From Clavelina lepadiformis (Eukaryota; Chordata; Ascidiacea; Aplousobranchia; Clavelinidae): a DNA stretch of 64,000 bases. Shown here piece by piece: positions 38,748 through 50,300 of the stretch. Location of the stretch: assembly GCF_947623445.1 (NCBI RefSeq), contig NC_135242.1, positions 7,316,001 to 7,380,000 on the forward strand. The letters are read 5' to 3'. The stretch's first letter is position 1, and each line of letters begins with the position of its first letter. Position numbers and translations under genes: made by a program. The notes under the pieces were generated by a model that had not been told where the DNA came from, did not search any database, and worked only from the letters and a program-made list of their open reading frames with translations.

Positions 38748-41700
38748 TTGTAATCGTCTGTCAATTCCGTCACTGTTATCTGTGTTGTAGAAAACGTAGA
38801 CATTTTTGTTTTAGTTGTTCTACTTTTTGTTTTGCAAAATCGCTCTGTTACTGATCTTTAACAGTTTTTTTACTCTGATCTTAAAAAGGTGCTCAAAAAT
38901 GTCTTTTGTATTTTTCTGACATGTTCGTTTTTATTTAATGTTTTATAGTTTTTATTTGCTCTCACTCAGTTTTCCCTTTTGCTATCCTGTGTTCAATTTG
39001 TGAGAGTTTGGGCGTTTGCTATCCACATCTAAGTTGGACTTTCTCGCGTGATGTTTTGATCCACTTGGCCACGCTCCATTTCGCAGTGTACCATTTTTCT
39101 CACGAAATTTTTGCGTGAATCCGAATGATTTTATTACATCTTTAGGGTTTTGTTTTTTGATTGGCTGAAAATTATCCTTCAGCAACGCAATTTAATTGTT
39201 GAGCTTATTCCCAATTCACATGTTTCACTGTTTAACTTGTTTACTGTACATGTGTGTTTGCTTTATTATTTCCCGTTGCAACTTCAGGCGGCGTATCAAG
39301 TCGGCTACATGTTACCTGATTACATTTAGAGACTAAAATTACCAGCTCGAATCTTCAGCATTTGATTTTTGAACTGCTTGTCGGTTATTGATCCTAGATA
39401 GAATAGCACCTAGAACAGAAGTTTATACACACCAAAACGTTCCAAGCAATAGCTTCGTAGCAAAAACGAATTGGCGTTTAAACAATCAGCCTATTGCATG
39501 TGGCTTAACACCGGTGCGATGCCAAGCTGTATGTTTCTACTTTTCTTGTACCATATTTCATTATCTTGTATGCACGTATAGAAGTTACCACTTATTGAAG
39601 CCTTCTTATAGGGCAAAGCTTGCACGATTAATTTTAACAAGACTGATCTTGTTATTCCTTTTATCGGGCAATCGTGACTCGATTTTGACGAAGCTTTGCA
39701 TAACCACTTGGTACCTGACCTAAAAAGCTGTTTGCATATTTTGATATAGAGCATATTTTTATACGTTTTATGATGCTGTGAGTTAATAAACTGAAACGTG
39801 TAAAGTTGCAAACGCTTGAAATTTTCAAGTGTGATATAATTTATTAAAGTTGTAGTAGTTCTAGTGTGAAACTTCAACTATGTACAGTACAAGTCATATT
39901 TTAAATTCGTAGAAATAAATCCCAAATTATGGCGTCAGATTGGTTTCTGTTACGTCACAGATTAGCTTATACTCGAGCAAGTTATCTAATATTTGGTTTG
40001 TCGAGTGCCAGCTAATATAATCGATGTGTACTGTATTATGAACATAACATTGCTTAAAAAAATAGTACTGTAATACCAACCCAGTCTACCGGCGTTGAAG
40101 ATAGGGTAGTCTGCATTTTGTCGTGTTTCAGAAATTGAATTTCTTTTCAATTTAAATAGGCCCACTAGTGTTGGTTTTAGGCCGATTTTTTGAAAAAGGT
40201 CCCCACGCACTCGAGCATAAAATGAAACGATCCTAACTTGCCCTTTTTTTATCAGAAAACTTGATTGATCCTTGCAAATCGCATGATAAGCGAGCGATAC
40301 GGTGTTACAAAGTTGTTATTTACGACATTCCAAAATTGTATGCCATTAGTTGAGAGCTTTCCTGCCTGGTTTGTTTAAATATATCCACTATCCAGCAGGT
40401 TTTATTTTGATTACATTAATCCAATTGCTTGAAACAAGGTAAAGTAGGATCAGGATGTGTCACTTAGTGTATTATGTCACTTTAAGACACATTTGGTTAG
40501 ATTACCTCTTAACACAGAAGGGTCAAGACGTCATCACCTTGACTTATAACAAATCGATGTTATTCCATTTTTTTCAGGTATTTAGGCCTAATTGCATGAA
40601 GAGTGAGTTTTATGACAAATCGCCATGCCAAGTGCTAACACACTGCACTGTATTCCATCGCATAATTTGCGATCTGGCTATAAGAAAAGTAGCTTTATGA
40701 AAATCACCGTATACATTTCAACATGAAAATTCATTTCGAGGCGTTTTCGGGCGTAAAATCCTTAACGCAATCCTATCTAAGGTTTAGCATATCACACTAC
40801 AGTAAGAATAAAATAAAACGCAAGCTTCGTCTATTCTAATGAGTCATATAGTTTAGCTCAAGGCCCCCCCGTAACAGTTACCAAATTGGGTCCGGCGCTG
40901 TATGTAGCGGCAGCCCTGATGCTGGGCTGAAAATGGTTTAGCTTTCTTGCTGGGACTATAAACCGCAGACAAAAACAAACAACAATGATTTCACGTATAA
41001 ATACAATCTTTTGGTCCATATTTGGTCTATATAAATGCTTCGATTTTATTGAACAACCACTACCACTTTATCTGTCTATTGAAGTGCAAGATGGCCATAA
41101 CCCATATGTTTTTGGTTGTTTATAGTTCGCGACTGGAAGTTGCGTCGAATCACTGCAAATCTGCAAGACTGCAATACCACATTATTGTTAGAAATCTAAC
41201 TACAAAAGATTTGGTTGTTGATGAAATACTGAGTTATGTTATAGGCTTAGTTAGTTCCTAACTATTCTACTGTATTTTGTATCGTAACGGCGCTCCGAGT
41301 CAATTTCATTATTGCTTTGCTGGCAGCAGTTCAGGTTTAAGTGCAGGGATTGTCAATTTTGAAAGGGACCTTTATTGAGGGTATTTTCGTCTAGTTTACG
41401 TTCCTGGAGAAGATTCTTCCGGGGGAGTTAAGCTTCTCACACTTTCGTATGAGTTAGATTGCGTTGCTAACGAACATATGTAGAAGCATTGACCGACTCT
41501 ACGTAATACAGTAGGCCTATATTCACTTCATTTATTTACGAGAACATTAGACGTGTGGCGTTTAACGCTGGGACTGGGTGGCGAACGCAACATGCGAACG
41601 TTTAGCATTCGCACGACCTCGTGCCACCGGCGGCTTGCCTTTGGTAATCGAAAGACGGTTGCGGTCAGTCTTGGACGGTTCCAGGATGATAAGTCGATTA

Positions 41701-42479
41701 ATTTGTGATAATAAGGGCATATTATACCATACAGATCGAATATAGTGTAGATTTCCTGTTCTCGAAAATCTACTTTGCGAAGCATTGCATTTCGTATCGA
41801 TGACTTCCTGTTTACCGTTTTAAGTCGTGATATAAATATCGTGCCTGTCTATGCTGTGCATTAGTACCAGTAATATTATTCACAGTTGTTCAATGTAAAC
41901 AGTCTATTAAGATAAGCGCTGCAACATGGACGTCTTTATGCTGTTGCTGTGCCAATGTTTTGTCTAAATGTATTTGTTCAAAGAAGCTTCAATATAATCG
42001 GTATATACAGTTGTCATTCCTGTCTAACCATTGTTGAATTCAATTTGAAGAAGTTCAGTGTTAAGTTAGACAACTTTGTTGTCATCTTCACAAGACAATA
42101 AGCCGTTAAGGTGAACAATTAAGTCTGAGGGTGAAAAAAGTAGACAACGACCTCATGAGACTCATATATCATCACCCGCAATAAACATTTCAACAAGCAA
42201 TTATGTAGTGGAGTGGGTCAACCTCTCAAGTTTAGGTGCCATATAGGCTACTCACTTTCCATTAAAAATTATTCATTGACTGCTTCGGATAAGTCGAAAA
42301 TCACTCCGCTACCTATTTACGATCACTTGCAGACAAGTGGAAACTGATCGCGAATCACTAATAGCGACCCGAGCAGTCAACAATCGAATCCCATTTTCTA
42401 TTCTGCCCCGAAACTCGAATAAATATTTTCCGAAACATTTCATTTTCCATCTGCATGAAAGACACGAAATGTGCACCGC

Positions 42480-42640
42480 GTTGATGACGATTGTCGGATT
42501 GTAAGCCGAATGGTTAGTTAAGAGGCCAGCTCTGGGCTTACAATGAACTACTGCAATGGGCCCATGTTCGATGCCCATTGGCGCTATCATTGTAATGCCC
42601 TCGGACAGGGCAGAAACGACCCTTAGCCTACTTCTGTTTA
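42480..42640 (+). repeat. tRNA-derived SINE-like fragment
   Basis: GGTTAGTTAAGAGG resembles a tRNA A box. About 45 bases later GTTCGATGCC fits the B-box consensus GTTCGANNCC, and TGCCCTCGGACAGGGCA follows, close to the CCCTTGGACAAGGCA word common after the tRNA part of many SINEs. The flanks do not fold into a complete tRNA by eye, so this is a degraded SINE, not a tRNA gene. Confidence 0.45.
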
Positions 42641-42732
42641 GTGGTTGCATGGTTGTATCTTGCAGTTCAAAATACAGTGATTTAGTAGCACTACCAGACC
42701 AACCAAAAATGAACAGAAGCCGGATTTTAGAC

Positions 42733-42777
42733 TCCTGCTCCAGCTCCAGTTCCGACTTCTGTTCCTACTCCGGAAAA
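42733..42777 (+). repeat. CTCC/CTGTTCC-type simple repeat
   Basis: CTCCTGCTCCAGCTCCAG and CTTCTGTTCCTACTCC form an imperfect hexamer-like simple repeat. Confidence 0.6.
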
Positions 42778-43120
42778 TTATGATAGCCATCAATCCAAGT
42801 CTTACCACCAAATTAAACGTGTGACGGTTACGTCACGAGTCATGAGTTGTTTTGTAAATGCTGAAATTTTATTTTGGGATCTTGCAATTCAGTTGTTTAC
42901 CGGACTTGAATTCTCCTTAATGACGTTCAGATAAATTACCTCGCTTGAGCTGATGTGCCATATATATACCGATGAAATGTTTGCAATACTTCCTTCATGT
43001 TATCGATTTCACTGGTTACTACTGCACAATGTAACATTCAGTAAGCTTTGCCCGAAGGTGAAAGCCTTCGTGTCTGATAATAAATAAAATGGGAACTTTA
43101 TCATTTAGTAATATGTATAG

Positions 43121-43552
43121 AAGGGTTGCCATACCGTCCGGAAAATTCCGGACATGTCCGGAATGTAGGATTAAATTTTGCGTCCGGGAGGAATTTAAAA
43201 AAATGCTCAAATGTCCGGAATTTTATGATGGGCGTTTTGGGGGAATTAGAATTGCGGGAATAATCCTGTAAATCAGGGGTGTCCAACACGTGGCACGCGA
43301 CGTGTCTGACCTAGACCCTAGCCTAGAGATCACCAGAGGTCAAATCAGAAATAGCCCAATAGCCTAGTCACTAGGCCCTAGTGCATTCACGACACTATGT
43401 TCAAAAATCCACTCCGGTATACAATGGATAGGCAAAGCATTGCTAGTGTGACGTCATATTGACAGACAATGTGTTCATACCTCATTTTTAAAAACCGCTA
43501 GTGGGCACTAAAGAGTGTCCGGATTTTAGGCCACGAAAATATGGTAACCCTA
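43121..43552. mobile_element. hAT-type MITE with TCCGGA-rich ends
   Basis: The left end AGGGTTGCCATA and the right end TATGGTAACCCT are near-perfect inverse complements. Multiple GTCCGGA and TCCGGAC words lie near both ends. The flanks share ATAGA as part of a degraded 8-bp target duplication. The 60-residue frames inside are by-products of the GC-rich end. Confidence 0.6.
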
Positions 43553-43883
43553 ATAGACAGAATTAAGTAACTAACAGCATAGTCACGCCGTTCGAGAAAT
43601 GAGAACTCATACCATCGAAGCAGAAGTAAACAAATTACCATCAATCGTCGTCGCTCATATTCTAACTATTACCGCCAGCATACGCGGTCATTATGGCAGA
43701 TGAGTTTGTTGTGTAATACTTCACACGAGTAATACACGAACGAATTAAAATTTGTCATAAACGTTCATCAAGCCATTTTGTACAATTCAACTGGAAACAT
43801 TGCTTTGCTATGAATTAACAACCGTTTCTGGCAACTGCAAAATAGTGCCTATCAACTTCTTTGCGAAATATATAATGCCTACA

Positions 43884-44050
43884 CAGTGGCGTAGTCGGAA
43901 AAAAATTTGGGAGGGGGGGCAAATATTTCATGAGTTGAAGGGAACTACAAAGTGTTTGTTTTAAGACACCGCCACCTGATATAGAAGCCTATAGACACAA
44001 AAATTGGGGGGGGTGGGCATGGTCCCTTTCGCCCCCTGGCTACGCCTATG
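43884..44050. mobile_element. 167-bp hAT-type MITE with perfect 8-bp target duplication
   Basis: TGCCTACA at 43876-43883 is repeated at 44051-44058. The ends CAGTGGCGTAGTCGG and CTGGCTACGCCTATG are imperfect inverse complements, and G-rich and C-rich tracts lie inside. It sits less than 300 bp before the proposed hnRNP M start codon. Confidence 0.8.
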
Positions 44051-44338
44051 TGCCTACATCCAGATTTTCTACTCCAGCTACGGTAATACTAATACGTGCG
44101 ACCTCCTGCTCCGTGATCACCTCGGTGCAGCTGTGTACAAGTAAATGTCCGCGTGGTAACTTTAAGTCTGCTTTGAGATTATTGCTTATCAGCCATCTTG
44201 GTCACGTGTTGCAGATGTCAAAACGTCAAAACCTGGTGGAGTTACTGAGCTTATTTTGCAGGTTTTTTTTTTTTATCAAAGTATAAATTTAAAGAAATTT
44301 GGCAAGATACCTATACGTGAAAGGTTTCCGAGAAAGAC

Positions 44339-47300
44339 ATGGACAACCTTGACAAGTAAGCAGTTTTGTATAACATTGTTAATGTGATTAGTTAATGTTC
44401 TATAAATCTCGGCTTAACTTTTGACTCTCGTGCTGGTAGTCTAGGCTAGCTTACATTTTCAAGTCCAGGCGGTCATGTTCGTTGCCCGTAATGGAAAGGA
44501 TGGCACCTGCAGACTACACGCATACATTTTGACTCTGACAGTAGGGAACACAAGATTAAAATGGCAAAAACTTCCTTTTGTGGCAGTAACTTCCCCAAAC
44601 GGAAGGTTTTTGCCAAAAGAGTAACTTGAAAGAATTAAAAAAATTGCAAAGAATCATTAAGGTAAAATGGGTGTAACGTTGACACATGTTTGCAATTTCG
44701 TATATAGCCTAAATTTCTCATAATGCGGCAACATTTTGATTTTATTTTGATCTCAAGTTTATCTGTAAAATAAATCATACCGTTTCCTGAAAAAAATTGC
44801 AGTAGTAAAGTTTGTTTATGAATTATGTTATAAGACACAGTTTACCTCGTAAGGGTTACTTTGACACCTAAATGTGTTTTTGAAAAATTGCAGAGCAATG
44901 ATTGAAGTTATAGCCTGGTAAGCAATTATTGGAAGTCAAGAAATCCCTCATTGCTCACTGGAGCAGGATCACTCTGTTTTTTCAAAATGTCTGTTTCATG
45001 ATAGTCTAATCCAGTGTTTCCCAAAATTTTTTCCAATAGCACCTCACTGGACTTAATATCTACCAAACACCCATCTAATTAACAAAAATCTAATTAAACA
45101 AATTTCTTATCCATTCAAAAAGTGGGAAAAAAAGGATATGTAGAGTTGTAGACTTGCAAAACCAGCACTAAAGCTAGCCTGAAATTTGTTTGAATTTTTA
45201 CAAAATTACTTGATGTTTGATGCGTCAATTTCAACAACTAGAACATTTCTGACACGACAAGACATTCCTTTTTTGAATTGTGTAATTGCTTTTCTTTTAA
45301 CTACATTGATAAGCGACCCTGATTTACTCTTCGCACCCCCCAATTGCCCAGCGCCCCTTTCATGGTCGCAAACAACCTTAGGTGGGCACTGGCGCCCACT
45401 TTAGTAACCACTGGTTTAGTCGATCAACATGTCAGGCGATTTCCAGTAGTGATGGTCACTGCGAATTATCCTATTGATTGTTGCACGTCTTTCTGTGTGA
45501 TAAATCTTTTCAACCAATCCTAGAAAGCTGTCACCGTCGTATACTATTTTCTCATAGTTATTTTGACATAATATCAAAGTTAACCCAAAACTATATATGG
45601 TCCATGAACTCTTCAAGGCAATATGTCGTGTGTTAACAATATACGTTAACAACAATATTAATGATTTATGCAATTAAAAACATTTTGTCCTTATCAAAAA
45701 ATGATTAAATGATGATGATGAAAAATGATCCTTATCAAAAAATGTTTTTTTTCAAAAAATGATTAAAATGTAACTTCATAAAAACAAAAATCAATACAAA
45801 ATATAATATTTAGCAACTATAGTTTTCAATTACATCCAAAATGTTGTATGATAACGTACACTTTTACTAAACTTGTTTTTATGTTACTAACTTTAGTACA
45901 AATGGTGCTGTTGAAATATTACAATTTACTTTCAATGTTATGCCAATGTCAAAGTAATCCCACGTTACCTTAGTAATTTATAACCATTTTTATCCAATTT
46001 TTTTGGAACAAAAGTTTTCCCCTTTCACTTGCCATGTGTTCTCAACAATAAAATAAAGTTTTTTTAATACATATGACATAGGTGTACACCATTTTGCCCT
46101 TAGACTGAACATTTGTGGATATCTTTTAATTGCCTCAAGCAATTATTACTTAAAGATGTGAAAAATTTGGTTTTTTGGTATCTGTTGCATCAATTTTCAA
46201 AGTAAAACAGAGGGTAACTTTTTAGGAAGAATGATTTTTCACAATTTCTTTATTTTAAGTTAATTTTTTAGCAAAATGCTTCCTTTTCGGGAAATAACTG
46301 CCTTAAAAGGAAGTTTTTGCCATTTAGGTTTAATTTTCCATACTGGCACAAGGTTTATCAACATGTGTGCCTAACTTTTTTTCTTCACATCGATTTATAG
46401 GCTAATAAATAAACAAGGAAAAACTGATCGCTTAAACACCAATTTATTATAAATTTATATAAGCAAAGAATTGAGGCTTCGGTGCACTCCATCTCACCAA
46501 AATTTCCATCTTTGCACACAAGTTCTCTTTGAAAACTGCCGTTCTTTGCGGTTGGGAACACCTTCATCCCAAACTGTGATTTTTTTCTCCGTGATATCAG
46601 AATATTCGCTTAACATTTTACCAGTGATAATCAAAATTTACGATATATTTTAGGCCATATTTGTATAAACAGTAGTCTAAACAATTTGTCAAAACTTGTT
46701 CATCAGTCTAATCAGGTAAAAAGTGCTCCTTCAAGTACAAATATCTGAGACAAACCCTCACCCATCCAAGTTTGAATCAGTAGTCTAAAAGATTAAACTT
46801 GTTTGGTATAATGTGCAAGTTGTCTGTAACTGCTAAGCAGAATACATACCAATTTTGTTCAAAGGAATGGTAAAAGCCCCACTCATTCTAAAAGCCCACA
46901 TCGAGACAGAGTGGACAGACCCAGCCTCAAACGTGAACGTCCATCTCCTTACCATCGTGGAGGTAAAGGTGGGTTTGGCCCTCGACCTTCTGGCAGCAAC
47001 AAGCCACCTCCATACAACCGAGTGTTTGTCAACAATATTGCATATGAAGAGAAATGGCAAAGTCTGAAAGATAGTTTTCGAAACAAAGGTAAGTGGTTAA
47101 GTGAAATCATGCCAAACAAATTTTTACATCCTAGAATTTTTTTAAATCAAGTCCTTGTGGTGAGAGATGAGTGAAATTTGGTACTTTGTTTTTGAAGTTG
47201 ATATCAATTTCAATGGATATTCCTGTCAATGGTTATTCCTGTCAATTGTTTGTTGCCCGTTGTCATTTTTCATTTTTGTGTCATTGAAGATGGTTGGTTC

Positions 47301-50300
47301 AAGTTTTAATGAAATAGACATGTATTTTTTTTCCAAAAATAAGTTGTCTTGATCAATTTTTATGTACATACAACTTGCTGAGTTAACATCAAAGTTCCCC
47401 AGCACATTTCCGGAAGCATGTGTTTATGAAACAGTCCATTTTGATTTGGTTATTGATTTCCTAGTCCACCTTTGGTTTGTGATCCTAAATCTGTTAGGTT
47501 AACTTGCTAATACCTCAATATTTGGTTATTAATTATTATCAGTAGTAATGCATTCAAGCTGATTGGAAGATTTACGTATTGCTGTTATTCTTTGATGGTT
47601 TCTAAACTGGTTTCTTCTTTTGGCAGGGTTGTGTTTCATCCTTAATTTGTTTTGTGATCTAAGTAGACATATTTGCCTATTGGAGAAAGGAGTACAAAAT
47701 TCACACATTTCTTTTTTGAATCCGGTCTTTTCATGACGGCAGAAGAAAAGATTACATCTTTGCCTTTTAGCCTTATTTCTGAAACATTTTTTTTGTATTT
47801 TGCTATGCAGTTGGTGAAGTAACATACGTGGAGTTGTTTACCGATGACCATGGTAAATCAAGGGTAAGTTTGGGTTTTTGCTCGTTTATGCTTTTTGTGT
47901 TATTCTGACGGGGAAGTATTGCTGGCTTTGTGTGTCAAATGTTTAAATTTATTGCATTGTTGTTTCGCTCAGAGAAATAGCGTAGTTTTAGCATAATTTT
48001 GAATTTATTACATATCAAGTTGGTCTTGATTATATACTTGTGTACAAGTCGCAGGTTTTCAAAAAACTAAATCAAAATTTTACTGTCCAGCTTGTATACA
48101 TGACATACACTGTCCACTTTGAATTTTAACAAACTTTTACAATGCACCCATTTCAAATGCTTTAAGTTGAATTTCCTTTATTTCATAGTGTTATTGCTCT
48201 TTACTTAGGACATCGGATGAGCATTTAGTTGTGTTTGATGCATTTAGAACCAATACATTTGTGTGCTGTGCACAATGCTGCATGTGGTTCGTGATTGATC
48301 GAACAAACCTTTCAGGTTTAGCAAACTGTAAATAAGCCTTGTTAATGTTGCAAGACACTTAATTTATCTATTAAACTTGACTCAAATTATATTCGCTTAC
48401 CAATAAAAAACAAGTCCTAAACATGTTTTGCACTACCGCAAGTGTTTTCCAAATTTATTTAATAAGATTGTATTCTTTTTTTGGTTGTACTTCACGACGC
48501 CGAACTTCGTGGTCAGTATATATTTATTCATTTTGAAAATTTTCACCAAGTAGACAAAAACTGTAATAAACTGTAAAACGGTAATTTGAACGGGATAGGG
48601 GGAATATTTTTGATTCCGCTCAAAAGTTTTCAATCATTCCCTTTTGGACTTCAAATTGTAGGCAATGCCCTTAAAATTAGAAAGAGCCATGTTAAGATTA
48701 AAGTTTCTGCACTTAGATTGTCATACAGACATGACAAGTTTGGCACCAGTTCACCATTGTTCAGATATTATCAAATTTAGCAAGCAATTTTTAGTTGGCT
48801 CACATATATACATTTTTGAAAATTTCTGACATGTAGTGAAAGCTAGTTTGATGTAACTAGAAAACTACATAGGCTACAGTACATGTTTCAGCCAGATCAC
48901 AACCTGTTAATGTTTTTTGAAGTGAAAGGGCATACTAATAACTATTTTGTGGTGATGGTTGTTTGTTAAATGATTATTTTTGTCTTATTGTTTATCGATT
49001 AGGGTCTTTTCTTTTTCCTCCCAATGTGCGTAGAAAACAGAATGTAAGATATGCCTAAACCTTAACTCATAGCAGCTTTAAAATGCGACGTTAATTTAGG
49101 TAAGGCATATGTAGCAACAGCATTTAAAATGGGAAGCAACTAGACCACGGTCCCACGAGGAAACCCATCTTTGAAAGTAAAAACTACCTGCAACTTGTAC
49201 ATGATTGTATAAGGTATATATATATATATTTGTTGTACAGGTTTTAATGTTTTGCTTCTTTCATGGCCTCATGATTTGTATATATAGGCCAGGGGTGGGC
49301 AAACTTATGCAATGCAACAGCCAGATTCATACAACTACAGATAGCAGAGCGCCATTACATCTGTTTGTGATGTTAATACAAATATTGTTGTAAACCAATG
49401 TGTCTCAATCTTTTTTTTATCCCAGGCGCCACATTTGGTTTAACCATCAGTGGCGTATTCAGCATTGCGTTTTAGCCGTTCCAAACGTTTTTAAAGCTGA
49501 GTTTATGATTTCAGCATTTGCTCATCTGGCACCTCACTCGAAACAGAGTGCAACAATTTTGGGTTTTTACGCCTTAAAAACGTTTTGGAATGCGTCGAAA
49601 TGAAATGTAAATCTCACATTCACGCATACAAAAGTTAGCTATTCATCATATACAATTTTGAAACACTGTAACCTCATTGTACGTTTCTGTACGGATTGAA
49701 ACCTCGATTTTCATTTTGTGTTATTTGTTGGTGTCATTTTCTTCGTTTTGTAGTGTATTTACTATTTAGGTGTACTTTCTTAAGATTATATACTGTAGTT
49801 CTAAAAAACTACAAAATAAAGCTAAGTTTAATTGTGATGTAACAACTGTTCACCATTAAATTGGGTTATTAAAAAGCCATAAACAAAAGGTTGAAAAGCT
49901 GCAGTTTGCCCACCGTTGGTATAGGCCTATATTTATAACAATTATATAGATACCAATTTGTTTGTGAAAGTATGCAATGTTATAATAGTATCAGAATTTC
50001 TACTGATGCATTGATTTTGCATTGTAATATGTTTGTTAATTAGAAAGCTTGGGTCTGCCTTTCAAGATTTTATGGATTTGCTTCATTTTTTACATTTTGT
50101 TGGTTCAGCCATATAAAGGTTTTACTAGTTCTGCTATTTCACCATGGTGTGACAATTAATGGGACTTAACATAAATATTCAACATTGCAAAAGAAGCTGA
50201 ATAGAAATATACACTGATTACATAATCATAGCCTTTTATTACTCCCTTTTTAGTTTTAGTTGTAATATACTTGTTAGTTTCCTGTCTATTGTCATTTTAA

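Larger units (their letters stand above)
38748..44338. other. Intergenic region between kinase and hnRNP M-like genes
   Basis: The kinase 3' untranslated region should occupy the start. No exon chain was recognised. The minus-strand frame at 41528-41785 is richer in GC than its surroundings but matches nothing I know. A SINE-like fragment and two hAT-type MITEs fill part of the last 2 kb and are listed separately. Confidence 0.5.
44356..46864 (+). other. First intron of the hnRNP M-like gene
   Basis: This intron follows from the proposed 17-nt first exon. It is almost filled by a long inverted-repeat element (44539-46345) with another MITE inside it, plus the dispersed repeat at 46399-46490. 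If the first exon is wrong, this is upstream sequence instead. Confidence 0.5.

Noticed and set aside
41528..41785. Minus-strand 85-codon frame in a locally GC-richer stretch
   Set aside because: No family resemblance and no exon partners. Could be a decayed element or a lineage-specific gene, but the sequence does not support a call.
42380..42410. Minus-strand GGATTCGATTG word resembling a tRNA B box
   Set aside because: No A box at the right spacing and no cloverleaf. Not a tRNA gene.
43089..43289. Cysteine-containing frames resembling a zinc finger
   Set aside because: They lie wholly in the TCCGGA-rich end of a MITE and read on both strands, which is a composition effect.
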